Below are positions 47,832 to 56,138 of a DNA stretch of 64,000 bases, piece after piece; position 1 is the stretch's first letter, and each line of letters opens with the position of its first letter. The notes under the pieces are model-generated. The model was not told where the DNA came from and made no database searches. It saw nothing but the letters and a program-made list of their open reading frames with translations. Source of the stretch: a virus; the IMG/VR virus record IMGVR_UViG_3300044908_000045, positions 1-64,000 of that record, one strand, 5' to 3'. The position numbers were made by a program, and so were the translations under genes.

Positions 47832-47965
47832 GCGTCCGGCTTACACCGCTGAATATATTGTGCCTAGCCGTATGGTTCTGGTGGCCGTGGTCGCTATTCG
47901 TCGATTGCGCGAATTACGCGCTGAAGATTCTGATCTCGATGTCATTGTGGCCGACGATATCGTAA
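47828..47965 (+). CDS. tiny membrane protein (tentative)
   Basis: 45 codons opening with TTG overlapping the previous stop (TTGA) and closing two bases before the next ATG. Very hydrophobic with many Trp (LAVWFWWPWSLFV), so one or two membrane segments. Coupled overlap on the left and tight spacing on the right suggest a real gene, but the start is non-ATG and the product is short. Confidence 0.4.
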   Translation: MSVRLTPLNILCLAVWFWWPWSLFVDCANYALKILISMSLWPTIS

Positions 47966-47966
47966 C

Positions 47967-50900
47967 ATGAGCGAAGTCCGCAAAGCCGTTCTCCGGTTTA
48001 CCCGGCGCTCGATCGCGCAGGCGCTTCTCGCGGCGCTCGGGCTCGGGGTGCTGCCGCAGGCGGTTGAGGCGTTCCGGCCGCATCTTTTCGGCGGCGGCGC
48101 GGCTGGCTCTGGGCCGCCACCACAGACGATCTTCTCTATCACCCTCTTGCCCACCACGTATACGGCCGGCGTAGCGAACGGCGTCGTCGGCACCGTGACG
48201 GTGCTGATGAGCAACGGCAACTCGCCGGGGCCGAGCGGCACCCTGTCGATCACCGGGACAAACAGCGGCGGATTCCATCTGTCGGGTACGTCGTCGGGTG
48301 CGTCCCTGCTGCAAAATTCGGGTGGTACCACCGGAGTCGGGCCGTACAGCGATTTCAACATCGTCTACACCCAAGCGGGCATCTCTAACTCGCCGCAGCA
48401 GATCACGCCGACGGTCGCTCAGGGCGCGACGTTCCCGATGAACATCACGCTCGTCAATTCTGGCGGATCGACGCAATCGGCGGGCGCGGTGATGCAGCCT
48501 TTTGGGTTGCCGTTCCGCGACGGCGACATGACGCCGAGCCAGGTCCCGGTCTTCACCGTTAGCGGGGTATCGCAGCCGTTCTCCTACGGTCTCCGATCGT
48601 ACTACCCATCCGGCAATCTGCGCTTCGTCTCGATTATGCTGCTCCAGACGGGGTTCAGCCTCGGTGCGGGCGCGTCGATCGCCTGTACGGTGTCGGCGGC
48701 GACCGGATCGTGGCCGGCCGCGTCAGGCCGTAGCCTGACCGATGTCTACAACCAGCAGCTTGTCGTCAACGCGCCGCCGTTGGCTCTGACCGATCCTGGC
48801 GGCATGGCGAACGGAGCCCTTCCTGGCGGCGGGGTCCAAGTTTCGGCATGGTTGCGGAGCGACGCTAACAACTACAAGCAAGTCCAGTGGATGGACGGGG
48901 CGGCCGGTGCGGCATGGCGCGTCAGCACTAACATGGCCCACACTATCGGCGGCACGGCCGATACCTTCCTCAAGTTCGATCACTACATCTTTGCGCTCAA
49001 CAACTCGTCTGGTAGTTTGGCTGGGTTCCGGTGGATGGGCCGGATGCGGATGCCGAACTATGCCGTCACTACGAGCGGCAACAATAATTTCTTCTGCGCC
49101 CCCCCGAACTCAGGGTCGCCGACTTCGGGCTTGAACTGGCAGATCAACCCCGGTGGTGCTGGCGTCCAGACGTTCCTGCCGCCGTGGCCGTTTGCCGCCG
49201 TCACCGACATGACCGCCGAGGTTACGTTCACCGGCACGGCCACACTCTCGAACGGCTCCGGTGGTTCAGGCAATATCCTCGATGTAACCTCGGTCATCAG
49301 CGGCTCGATCAGCAATGGCACGCAACAGGGTGTCACCGGCGCTAACGTGGCTTTGGAAGAGGGCTCATTTTTTGAGCCTTATGGCACTTCCGGGACAACA
49401 GGGACGGGAGGCGTCGGCACCTATGCCATCGGCAACACGCCTGGCGGTCTGATCACGAGCCCGATTGACATTTTTACTCCTGGGACGCTGAACACAACGA
49501 CCGGGGCAACAGTCTGGTCGACCAGCCCCGGCAATAATTTCGTCCCGGTGCAATTTTCCGGGTCGGTCCCAGCTCCCTGGTCCGCTGGATACGTGTATTG
49601 GGGCTTGATAAATGCAAACGCCCCGCCCGCCAACTTCCAGGCCCTCAACACGACGTTTACCGCCCCCAACTCCGTACAAGTCCCGCAGGCCCCTGCGACA
49701 TTCACCGCGACTCCGGTCGTGGGGTTCTGCCCGTTCACGTCGATAATGTTCGCCAACTCGGAAGCAAAGTATAACTATTTCCAGGGATCGGGATCTCAAT
49801 CCGCCGATACGACGCTGCGGATGCAGATCAATCAAACATATTGGCAGTCGGCTAAGCTGATACCGCCTTACGATACCACGCTGTCTAGTGCAGAGATAAC
49901 TGATACTACCTACAATTACAGTTGGAATTGCTATAATGCTGGGCCTATATCGGCCGGGATAAGCGGCGGCGGAGACAGCGAATGGATCGGCGTGTTGACG
50001 AATTACGCCGTCGTCGATTTCTACAATCAGTCAGCAGCTAGCGATACTCAGAACCGTTACGTCGGCCTCGCCGCCGCGATGATGTGCTTCGACATCAAGA
50101 ACCCGACACTCGATACCGTCGTCAACGTCTCGAATACTTCCTATACAGGATTGCCGTCGCCAACTACGGCGCTTTGTTCGGGAGGCAACGGCGGGACGCC
50201 TACAGGATACACGCAGCCTGGACCGGGAACCGCCGGCGCCTTATTCTTTCAGGCGGCCGATGCATCGCATGTGCCGTTCTTCTCTTTTTGGCCATACATC
50301 CGCACCGGAGAACTACAATACTACGATTTGCTCGTCGAGCAAGGAATGGGGGCCGAGCTATTATATCTTGGCGCGGGTGCTCGCAATCCGAGTTCCGCGA
50401 ACGGCGACAGCCCGTACAGCGGCACGACCTATGGCGTTGTGACTTACGCCATTCAAGAGGCGCGGGGCACCGGCTGGGGGTTCCGCAATCTCGCTACTGC
50501 GGCGCTTATCGGGCCGTGGAACCCGACGGACCCAACGTACCTCTGGGACGGGACGCAGCAAGTTAAGTACCTCAACGATCTCGCTGACGTGAGTGCGTCG
50601 TTTACGATCGACCAGTGGAATTACAATCCTTCCGGTGTCTTCACGCCCTATGCTGCTGGTGCCTCCATGTGGACGCAATATCAGTACAATGCTAACAGCG
50701 GGAGCCCCGGCTTCAACGCGAGCCCGCTATGGGAGAATTGCTACATTGGGCTCGCGCACTGCTATAGCGCGCTGCGCGGGACATCGACTGCCACGAAAAG
50801 CCTCGCCTTCATTAACCTGATGATCGCTCGCCTGAACTACATTAACACAACCTATGGTGGCTTCTGGCCCTGCTACGCCTATGTCGATCAGAAAACGATT

Positions 50901-51530
50901 GCGGTTCCCGGTGGCGGCAATGTCGGGACGGTGCTAATAACCGAAGACGCTCAGTATGTAACAACACCCATCGCGGCCTGGGACCCGGTAAATTTGACGT
51001 TCGCGCCGAACTCGGGTGGCACCACGAACGCCTTCGTCATGAATAACATAACAAATAACGGCTACACGCCGGCTAATGGCGATGTGATCATGCCGTCCGA
51101 TTACAATGGATCCGGCCCACCGCTCTATCCGTCGGAGCTAAGTATTACTACGCCGTATTATATTGTGGAGATTGATTTCGCGCCGGGCGGTGGGAATTAC
51201 GCGAGTTTCAACTTATCAGCTACGAAGGGCGGTTCGGCGATCGCCATCGCGAGCACGAGCAGCGGCGGCAATCTGCAATTCAATTACATGCCCGGCCCGA
51301 CGAACCAGCCCCCGGCTGATATATCCTTTGCCCCAAACTTCATGTTCCAGGTCCGTGCGCTTGTGGCATGGGGCAACGCACTGGGCGCTTCTGGCGCCGC
51401 GCCACAGCTTGCCGACGCGGCTTTCCGTTTGAATAACAACAATCAGGGTTTCGGCCCTGGCCTTTACTTCGCCGGGGCCGGTGACAACCCGATTGATGCG
51501 CGGTATTGCCTAGCGAGCACTTACGCATGA
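47967..51530 (+). CDS. 1187-aa putative polysaccharide lyase / tailspike-type protein
   Basis: N-terminus RFTRRSIAQALLAALGLGVLP has a twin-arginine-like or Sec-type signal. An immunoglobulin-like domain follows (about 50-150), then PFGLPFRDGDMTPSQVPVFT and YGLRSYYPSGNLRFVSIMLL, the opening of large (alpha/alpha) rhamnogalacturonan-lyase-like proteins (PcRGLX type). The rest alternates beta-rich segments and a helical toroid-like region (about 690-940). Catalytic residues could not be identified. It is the largest of the signal-peptide run and is likely a host- or biofilm-polysaccharide depolymerase. Confidence 0.6.
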   Translation: MSEVRKAVLRFTRRSIAQALLAALGLGVLPQAVEAFRPHLFGGGAAGSGPPPQTIFSITLLPTTYTAGVANGVVGTVTVLMSNGNSPGPSGTLSITGTNSGGFHLSGTSSGASLLQNSGGTTGVGPYSDFNIVYTQAGISNSPQQITPTVAQGATFPMNITLVNSGGSTQSAGAVMQPFGLPFRDGDMTPSQVPVFTVSGVSQPFSYGLRSYYPSGNLRFVSIMLLQTGFSLGAGASIACTVSAATGSWPAASGRSLTDVYNQQLVVNAPPLALTDPGGMANGALPGGGVQVSAWLRSDANNYKQVQWMDGAAGAAWRVSTNMAHTIGGTADTFLKFDHYIFALNNSSGSLAGFRWMGRMRMPNYAVTTSGNNNFFCAPPNSGSPTSGLNWQINPGGAGVQTFLPPWPFAAVTDMTAEVTFTGTATLSNGSGGSGNILDVTSVISGSISNGTQQGVTGANVALEEGSFFEPYGTSGTTGTGGVGTYAIGNTPGGLITSPIDIFTPGTLNTTTGATVWSTSPGNNFVPVQFSGSVPAPWSAGYVYWGLINANAPPANFQALNTTFTAPNSVQVPQAPATFTATPVVGFCPFTSIMFANSEAKYNYFQGSGSQSADTTLRMQINQTYWQSAKLIPPYDTTLSSAEITDTTYNYSWNCYNAGPISAGISGGGDSEWIGVLTNYAVVDFYNQSAASDTQNRYVGLAAAMMCFDIKNPTLDTVVNVSNTSYTGLPSPTTALCSGGNGGTPTGYTQPGPGTAGALFFQAADASHVPFFSFWPYIRTGELQYYDLLVEQGMGAELLYLGAGARNPSSANGDSPYSGTTYGVVTYAIQEARGTGWGFRNLATAALIGPWNPTDPTYLWDGTQQVKYLNDLADVSASFTIDQWNYNPSGVFTPYAAGASMWTQYQYNANSGSPGFNASPLWENCYIGLAHCYSALRGTSTATKSLAFINLMIARLNYINTTYGGFWPCYAYVDQKTIAVPGGGNVGTVLITEDAQYVTTPIAAWDPVNLTFAPNSGGTTNAFVMNNITNNGYTPANGDVIMPSDYNGSGPPLYPSELSITTPYYIVEIDFAPGGGNYASFNLSATKGGSAIAIASTSSGGNLQFNYMPGPTNQPPADISFAPNFMFQVRALVAWGNALGASGAAPQLADAAFRLNNNNQGFGPGLYFAGAGDNPIDARYCLASTYA

Positions 51531-51540
51531 GGATCGTGTA

Positions 51541-51765
51541 ATGGTCATCCGCGAGCACGTCTTCAACAACACGCCGGCGAGCGACCGATGCACGGTGCCC
51601 GGCTGCGGGGTGCCGTATGTCGAGCGGGAGCAGCGGGCTTGCATGCCGAGGGAGGTGCAGCGCGCCGTATCGCTGTCGTATCACTGCATCGACAGCACCG
51701 AGGTCGGAGACCGGCGCCGTGAGATATTCGGCGCCCCGGCGCATTACGATAAAGAAGGGAAGTGA
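51541..51765 (+). CDS. small Cys-containing phage protein
   Basis: 74 aa, ATG after GAGGATCG. CTVPGCGVPYVEREQRAC gives four cysteines suited to one zinc. Seen as a type in many phages; role unknown. Confidence 0.7.
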   Translation: MVIREHVFNNTPASDRCTVPGCGVPYVEREQRACMPREVQRAVSLSYHCIDSTEVGDRRREIFGAPAHYDKEGK

Positions 51766-51792
51766 TTGGGCTCTATATCGTTGTCAGATAAG

Positions 51793-52458
51793 ATGATCTA
51801 TAAAGCAGCAGTCGTCGGGCTTCTCTTCGCTCTGGTGTCATGTTCGTCCGTTCCGGCACCGCCGACGCAGCCCAGCATGGCCAACATCCTCGCCGTACAG
51901 CAGGAACTCGCGGCCGAGCAGGTCGCCGGGCTGACGCCGCTGCAGGCGCTAGAATATGGTATGCTGGGCGAGCAGCGGGCCTGCGACGCGTGGCTGGAGG
52001 CGTCGGCGTCGCGGGCGAACAAGATCGCGAACGCGCAGAACGCGCTCTCGAACGCGACCGGAGCGACCGCCGGGATCATGGGTATTCTCGGTGCTGGCGG
52101 CCCGGCGGTCGCGGGGGCTGCTATCGGTGGGACGTTCCTCGGAAACGTCCTGACGACGCAAGCCGGCGCCGGGCTGTCCGATGGCGATGCGTATCTGATC
52201 GCGAATGCCCTACAGCAGTACGAGGCGAACCTATCTATGCCGACCGACTTGGCTGCGGCGAGCCTTCAGATCGAGGGCGCGTGGATGACGTGCAATCAGT
52301 TCGCGGCGAATCAGTATGGTGAGCGCGCCAAGCTGACGGCGCAGGTGACAGCCAGCTCGCCAGTCTCGTCTAGTTCGTCGCTATCGCAAGCTCTGCAGCG
52401 CAATGCGGGGCTATACGTGCTGCCGCCGGTCCCGGTAGTGCAGATTAACGGACACTGA
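51793..52458 (+). CDS. lipoprotein
   Basis: 221 aa from the ATG at 51793; a TTG nine codons earlier has a slightly better ribosome site. Lipobox LVSC at about residue 19 after a hydrophobic helix (YKAAVVGLLFALVSCSS). Mature part is Ala-rich and helical with a Gly-rich hydrophobic stretch (about 95-125) that could insert in a membrane. Candidates are an outer-membrane spanin-like or superinfection lipoprotein. Confidence 0.7.
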   Translation: MIYKAAVVGLLFALVSCSSVPAPPTQPSMANILAVQQELAAEQVAGLTPLQALEYGMLGEQRACDAWLEASASRANKIANAQNALSNATGATAGIMGILGAGGPAVAGAAIGGTFLGNVLTTQAGAGLSDGDAYLIANALQQYEANLSMPTDLAAASLQIEGAWMTCNQFAANQYGERAKLTAQVTASSPVSSSSSLSQALQRNAGLYVLPPVPVVQINGH

Positions 52459-52470
52459 GGAAGAATCGCG

Positions 52471-52869
52471 ATGATCTCCGAGACTCTCGCCGCTCTGGTG
52501 GATAAGGTACATTGCAAACCAGGTTGGTTTTTCAGGATCGTCGAAGAGGACGGCGCGGGACGATTGGTAATAACGGTCGAGGGCTACGACAGCAGCCAAC
52601 CGTCCAAAAGAATGCCGTTCACAGTCCGACATTTCTTTCCGATACCCCAAGCCACGTACAACGAGAAGACGTGGCGGCGGTGGATATTCGAGCAGTGCCG
52701 ACGGTTGGAGAACCACGAATTGGGAGAATGGTTCAGGGTCGGCGCGGAACGGCCCTTTGCCCCATTGCATGGAAAAGGCGAGGACCCTTATACTGTGCAC
52801 GAATTCCGTGACGGAATAGATGCTCGTATTACCCAAGACGGATCGATTCGGGAACCTTATCTAGAATGA
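52471..52869 (+). CDS. phage/actinobacterial-type conserved small protein
   Basis: 132 aa, ATG after TGAGGAAG. Strand pattern with FRIVEEDGAGRLVITVEGYD, HFFPIPQATYNEKTWRRWIF, HELGEWFRVGAERPFAPLHG, a type I recognise as recurrent in phages but without assigned function. Its last 25 codons (TVHEFRDGIDARITQDGSIR) have a diverged second copy beyond the next gene. Overlaps the HNH start (ATGA). Confidence 0.75.
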   Translation: MISETLAALVDKVHCKPGWFFRIVEEDGAGRLVITVEGYDSSQPSKRMPFTVRHFFPIPQATYNEKTWRRWIFEQCRRLENHELGEWFRVGAERPFAPLHGKGEDPYTVHEFRDGIDARITQDGSIREPYLE

Positions 52870-53312
52870 CTCCGGCCGAACGTTCGCGGCGCTGGCGTCT
52901 AATACCTGGGAACCTGGAACGCGAAACGGCAGCGAAAGAAGCTAGGCGCCTCGCGGACCCTGAGAAATGGCGTGAGGAAAAACGCGCGTCTGGCACTAGA
53001 TGGCGCGAGGCGCATCGCGACGAAACAAACGCCAAGGCTGTCGCCCAGCGGATCGAACTAAGGGCACTCGCTATTGCCGCCTATGGGGGCCGGTGTAGCT
53101 GCCCTGGTTGTCACGTCCACCACGCTGAGCTTCTGACCATCGACCACATCAACGGCGGCGCGCAGCATCGACAGAACCGTCGATCAACACGAGATGTTTA
53201 CCGATGGCTTCAGAAGAACAACTACCCGCCCGATTTTCAATTGCTCTGCGGATCATGCAATCTGGCGAAATCCAACCGAACTTCATGCCCCCTCGCAGGA
53301 CAGGATCATTGA
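52866..53312 (+). CDS. HNH homing endonuclease
   Basis: 148 aa. Basic helical N-terminus (TPAERSRRWRLIPGNLERE), then CSCPGCHVHHAELLTIDHIN and FQLLCGSCNLAKSNR: a compact HNH with zinc cysteines and catalytic His (DHIN). It sits exactly where a second copy of the preceding gene's 3' end begins, as expected for a selfish gene that carried its own replacement for the interrupted end. Confidence 0.87.
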   Translation: MTPAERSRRWRLIPGNLERETAAKEARRLADPEKWREEKRASGTRWREAHRDETNAKAVAQRIELRALAIAAYGGRCSCPGCHVHHAELLTIDHINGGAQHRQNRRSTRDVYRWLQKNNYPPDFQLLCGSCNLAKSNRTSCPLAGQDH

Positions 53313-53398
53313 CCCACACGGTTCACGAGTTTCGCCCCGAGACCGATGCACTTACGACCCAGGACGGCTCAATGCGAGAACCGTATGGCGATACCTAG
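53310..53398 (+). pseudogene. displaced 3' end of the gene at 52471
   Basis: Reads HTVHEFRPETDALTTQDGSM then REPYGDT and stops, parallel to the end of the gene at 52471 but diverged at about a third of positions. No start of its own. Taken as the original or an incoming C-terminus stranded by the HNH insertion. Confidence 0.65.
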
Positions 53399-53449
53399 AC
53401 AATGATGAAGTTCTCCCGCGTCACCCGACATTAAAGGATAACCATTCAG

Positions 53450-53776
53450 ATGCCATTTCTCCCGGTCAACGGCAAAGATTTCTCCCAGGTTGCGGTGGGT
53501 GTCGAGCACTTCCTACACGTCGATGCGATCGAGAAGGTATTGGATGCGCTGCCGCCGTTTGAGGGCTGGACGGCATCGCAATATTTCAGCGCCGCAATGC
53601 AGATGGCCGGCCAAGGCGCCGACGACCTCTACGCGTCGGATGCCAAGCACGGTGAGCAGATCGCAGCGCTGCAGGCCCGGTTGGATCAGCTTGAGGCTGA
53701 TCTTGCTGGGCTACGTTTGGAGGACGGACGACAGCAAGAGCAGATCAACACGCTGATGGCCACGGTCTCGAAGTGA
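53450..53776 (+). CDS. small coiled-coil protein
   Basis: 108 aa, ATG 11 bases after AAAGGA. Residues about 70-105 (IAALQARLDQLEADLAGL) are a heptad coiled coil; the first half includes QVAVGVEHFLHVDAIEKVLD. Looks like a small structural or assembly protein. Flanked by 21-base direct repeats (53406-53426 and 53774-53794). Confidence 0.72.
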   Translation: MPFLPVNGKDFSQVAVGVEHFLHVDAIEKVLDALPPFEGWTASQYFSAAMQMAGQGADDLYASDAKHGEQIAALQARLDQLEADLAGLRLEDGRQQEQINTLMATVSK

Positions 53777-53976
53777 AGTTCTCCCGCGTCACCCTCGCCG
53801 AATTCAAGGTCTGCGTAAAAGCAGGGTTCGCTTTCTACGCTGGCTACAAGCTAGGCGAGAACTATCGTCTCGGGGCGATCGAAGAATCGCGCGCCAAGAA
53901 GGCCGATCCCGAGGCTTGGCAACTCGGCTACGATCTGGCAACCAAGCGGCACGTTTACTCGGGTAGTGATCCGTGA
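53773..53976 (+). CDS. small protein, membrane-associated possible
   Basis: 67 aa, GTG start coupled to the previous stop (GTGA). KFSRVTLAEFKVCVKAGFAFYAGYKLG contains a mildly hydrophobic helix. A relic of its first eight codons occurs at 53404-53433. Confidence 0.65.
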   Translation: MKFSRVTLAEFKVCVKAGFAFYAGYKLGENYRLGAIEESRAKKADPEAWQLGYDLATKRHVYSGSDP

Positions 53977-54001
53977 GTCAGTCAATAGGTGATTCGTAAC
54001 C

Positions 54002-54211
54002 ATGACCGATACGTCGAATATCCTCTTCAAACTGTTAGAACGTGAGCGCAAACGGCACGAACGTGCCTTAGATGGCCTGCTCAGGCGAGCTTCCGCAATA
54101 GACATGTACGTGCCTGGTGCAAATCCGTTTCTTTATCCGGGCACCTTCCGTGGGCCTTTCAGAGCAGAACCGCCAGTCGTTCCATCCGCTCAAAGAAAGA
54201 GTGACACATGA
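54002..54211 (+). CDS. small basic phage protein
   Basis: 69 aa. Helical basic start (ILFKLLERERKRHERALDG) and Pro-rich tail. Coupled by ATGA overlap to the next gene. No family recognised. Confidence 0.6.
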   Translation: MTDTSNILFKLLERERKRHERALDGLLRRASAIDMYVPGANPFLYPGTFRGPFRAEPPVVPSAQRKSDT

Positions 54212-54399
54212 CCTATTCCGTGGACGAATTGCGCTATCTACTGGCAAACATCGAGGGGGACCGCAGCTACAGTGGTCCCGTGCTTCAAACCGTGGACAGC
54301 ACGCGAGTCCTGATCAGCGCCGTCAGAATGTTGGGTGAGTATCCAGGAGATCAATGGGGCGACAAGGTGCGCGAGATGATCGCGGCGATAGAGCGGTGA
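54208..54399 (+). CDS. small helical phage protein
   Basis: 63 aa, ATG after AAAGAG. YSVDELRYLLANIEGDRSYS and a C-terminal REMIAAIER helix; no motif known to me. Confidence 0.62.
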   Translation: MTYSVDELRYLLANIEGDRSYSGPVLQTVDSTRVLISAVRMLGEYPGDQWGDKVREMIAAIER

Positions 54400-54412
54400 G
54401 AAAGGTAGCAAA

Positions 54413-54721
54413 GTGAACCTACGCGATTTCGAGTTCGGCAACCCGAAAGTGAACGCTGCGGGCTTCTCGTGTTGCGGTAAGCCGGTGGGCTGCACCATTA
54501 AAAGCGAAGGCTGCGCTTATCTACATCATCCGTGGAAGCGCGCGCATGTCTTCGGCGATCCAACGGTGCGTTGTCAAGCTACGTGCTTACGTCCACATCC
54601 TGACAGCGGCGTTGTCGTCGGAATGCAATGCTCTTTGAAACACGGCCATGAGGGCGAGTGTGTCCCTGAGCCGATCCGGGTGCGCGAGATGATCGCGACG
54701 GCGACGTGCCCTACGACATAA
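54413..54721 (+). CDS. Cys/His-rich phage protein
   Basis: 102 aa, GTG after GAAAGG. Cysteines at FSCCGKPVGCTIKSEGC and RCQATC, plus CSLKHGHEGEC, suggest two metal sites. HGHEGEC-like ends are frequent in phage proteins. Overlaps the next gene by 16 bases. Confidence 0.68.
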   Translation: MNLRDFEFGNPKVNAAGFSCCGKPVGCTIKSEGCAYLHHPWKRAHVFGDPTVRCQATCLRPHPDSGVVVGMQCSLKHGHEGECVPEPIRVREMIATATCPTT

Positions 54722-54921
54722 GCACCCCGGCGGCCGAGGAACGCTGCCGCTACTCTTGTAAAGACCCGCGCTGTCGTCCGGATGGCTGCGGTTATCGACA
54801 GTGGCGCGAGGCGAATGGTTGGGATCGAACGGTGTCGACTCAAACACCGGCAGAATCGTTGCGCGACCTGGCACGAGGCGAAGAGGATGATGGCGTTATC
54901 GTTACTGGACCACCATCGTGA
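54706..54921 (+). CDS. small Cys-rich protein
   Basis: 71 aa, GTG start inside the end of the previous gene. CRYSCKDPRCRPDGCGYRQW near residues 14-33 is a compact Cys cluster. Acidic C-terminus. No family recognised. Confidence 0.6.
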   Translation: MPYDISTPAAEERCRYSCKDPRCRPDGCGYRQWREANGWDRTVSTQTPAESLRDLARGEEDDGVIVTGPPS

Positions 54922-54941
54922 CTATTTGAGAGGGCGAAAAT

Positions 54942-55115
54942 ATGACAAAATCGCCTGAGTTCGAGAAAATCACGGCCGACACTATCAAGAGCATCAAGGA
55001 AGACTTCCAGAAATCCCTGGAACCGAACGTTGCGCATCGGCGGAATCTCGATAAATCCATCGTCGAGCAGGTCGAAGCCGATTTAGACAGCTTGGTCGAA
55101 AAGCATAGCGAATGA
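54942..55115 (+). CDS. 57-aa helical protein
   Basis: ATG at 54942 with GAGAGGG upstream; too short for usual length cut-offs. Reads as one long charged helix (FEKITADTIKSIKEDFQKSL and on to LDSLVEKHSE). Its stop overlaps the next ATG. Confidence 0.65.
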   Translation: MTKSPEFEKITADTIKSIKEDFQKSLEPNVAHRRNLDKSIVEQVEADLDSLVEKHSE

Positions 55116-55279
55116 TAGTCGATAAGCTTCCGCCGGGTCCGGCTTTCATACAGGCTCAGGACGACGAGATGGACGACTGCGACGAGTGCCGCGAAACGTG
55201 CCGCGTTCCGGACGGCTACGTTTGGCAGCCAGCGACGATCGGCACTGCGGCCGGTTGGATACGATGGAAAGCTGAATGA
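55112..55279 (+). CDS. 55-aa Cys-containing protein
   Basis: ATGA-coupled start at 55112 and ATGA-coupled stop to the DUF1906 gene. CDECRETC near residue 23 is a metal- or disulphide-type cluster; ends in GWIRWKAE. Coupling at both ends supports a real gene. Confidence 0.62.
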   Translation: MIVDKLPPGPAFIQAQDDEMDDCDECRETCRVPDGYVWQPATIGTAAGWIRWKAE

Positions 55280-55938
55280 TCGTCGCCACCGCCGTCCCAA
55301 GCCTTGGGTTCGACACCGATACGGTGGTGTCGCCTGCTGTCGCCAAGCAATTCTTTAGCTTGGGCTATCGGTGGTGTGCACGGTATGTCTCGCGCAGCGC
55401 GCCAGAGGCTGGGGATCTGACACCCGAGGAAATCTCCACTATCCTTGCTGCCGGTCTGGCATTGATCGTCGTGCAGCATGCGCCTGAGCCGAACTGGACG
55501 CCGAATGATGCAGAGGGTTTGGCTTGGGGTCGAGCCGCAGTTGCCAATGTCGAAGCGCTTGGTATTCCGCCTGGGTTGTCGATCGCCAAAGATCACGAAG
55601 GCGTCAATGTGAGCGGCAGAGCGAGTATGGTTGCGGCGGTTTCGGCAGCGCACATCAATTTATGGTCTGCGGTGGTGAGAACCGCCAAGTACGAGCCATT
55701 GCTCTATGTGGGGTTCGACTGCGGTCTCGACGCGACACAATTGTACGACAATCTGACGCCGACCCGCTATTGGAAATCGGCCTCTAATGTGCCCACGCCA
55801 GTAAAGCGCGGGTACTGCATGGAGCAGTTGAACATCAACCAAACGCGTGTGGTAGACGGACAGCCATTCTCCTATGATGAGGACGTAATCATGGCAGACG
55901 CGCTGGGCGGTTTGCCGAAATGGGCAGTGGGGGGATGA
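55276..55938 (+). CDS. DUF1906-type glycoside-hydrolase-like endolysin
   Basis: 220 aa. GFDTDTVVSPAVAKQFFSLGY, WCARYVS, then LTPEEISTILAAGLALIVVQ, VNVEALGIPPG-like and LYVGFDCGLDATQLYD segments fit the TIM-barrel family DUF1906 (Rv2525c-like), widely used as phage endolysin or peptidoglycan-binding enzyme. Acidic residues at the strand ends (DHEG, DCG) could be catalytic. It precedes membrane proteins of holin/spanin type, which supports a lysis role. Confidence 0.8.
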   Translation: MIVATAVPSLGFDTDTVVSPAVAKQFFSLGYRWCARYVSRSAPEAGDLTPEEISTILAAGLALIVVQHAPEPNWTPNDAEGLAWGRAAVANVEALGIPPGLSIAKDHEGVNVSGRASMVAAVSAAHINLWSAVVRTAKYEPLLYVGFDCGLDATQLYDNLTPTRYWKSASNVPTPVKRGYCMEQLNINQTRVVDGQPFSYDEDVIMADALGGLPKWAVGG

Positions 55939-56138
55939 CCGAGACCGAGCGCGAGTGCCGCCAGTCCTGGCACGAGGCCGCGATGGATCATCACGATTCC
56001 CTCGATGGCCTCGCCGAGTGGACTTCGCACCAGCAGCTGGCTTTCCGCTGTCATCACCCGGACGCGCATATGCCACCATCCGTGCGCTACCGGCTGCATC
56101 TCGGCGAGGCACGGCGGAAGCTGGGGATGCCGCCGTGA
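55935..56138 (+). CDS. small His-rich protein in the lysis block
   Basis: 67 aa coupled to the endolysin stop (ATGA) and to the next gene (GTGA). Ten His, e.g. HEAAMDHHDSLDGLAEW. Function unknown; may bind metal. Confidence 0.65.
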   Translation: MTETERECRQSWHEAAMDHHDSLDGLAEWTSHQQLAFRCHHPDAHMPPSVRYRLHLGEARRKLGMPP

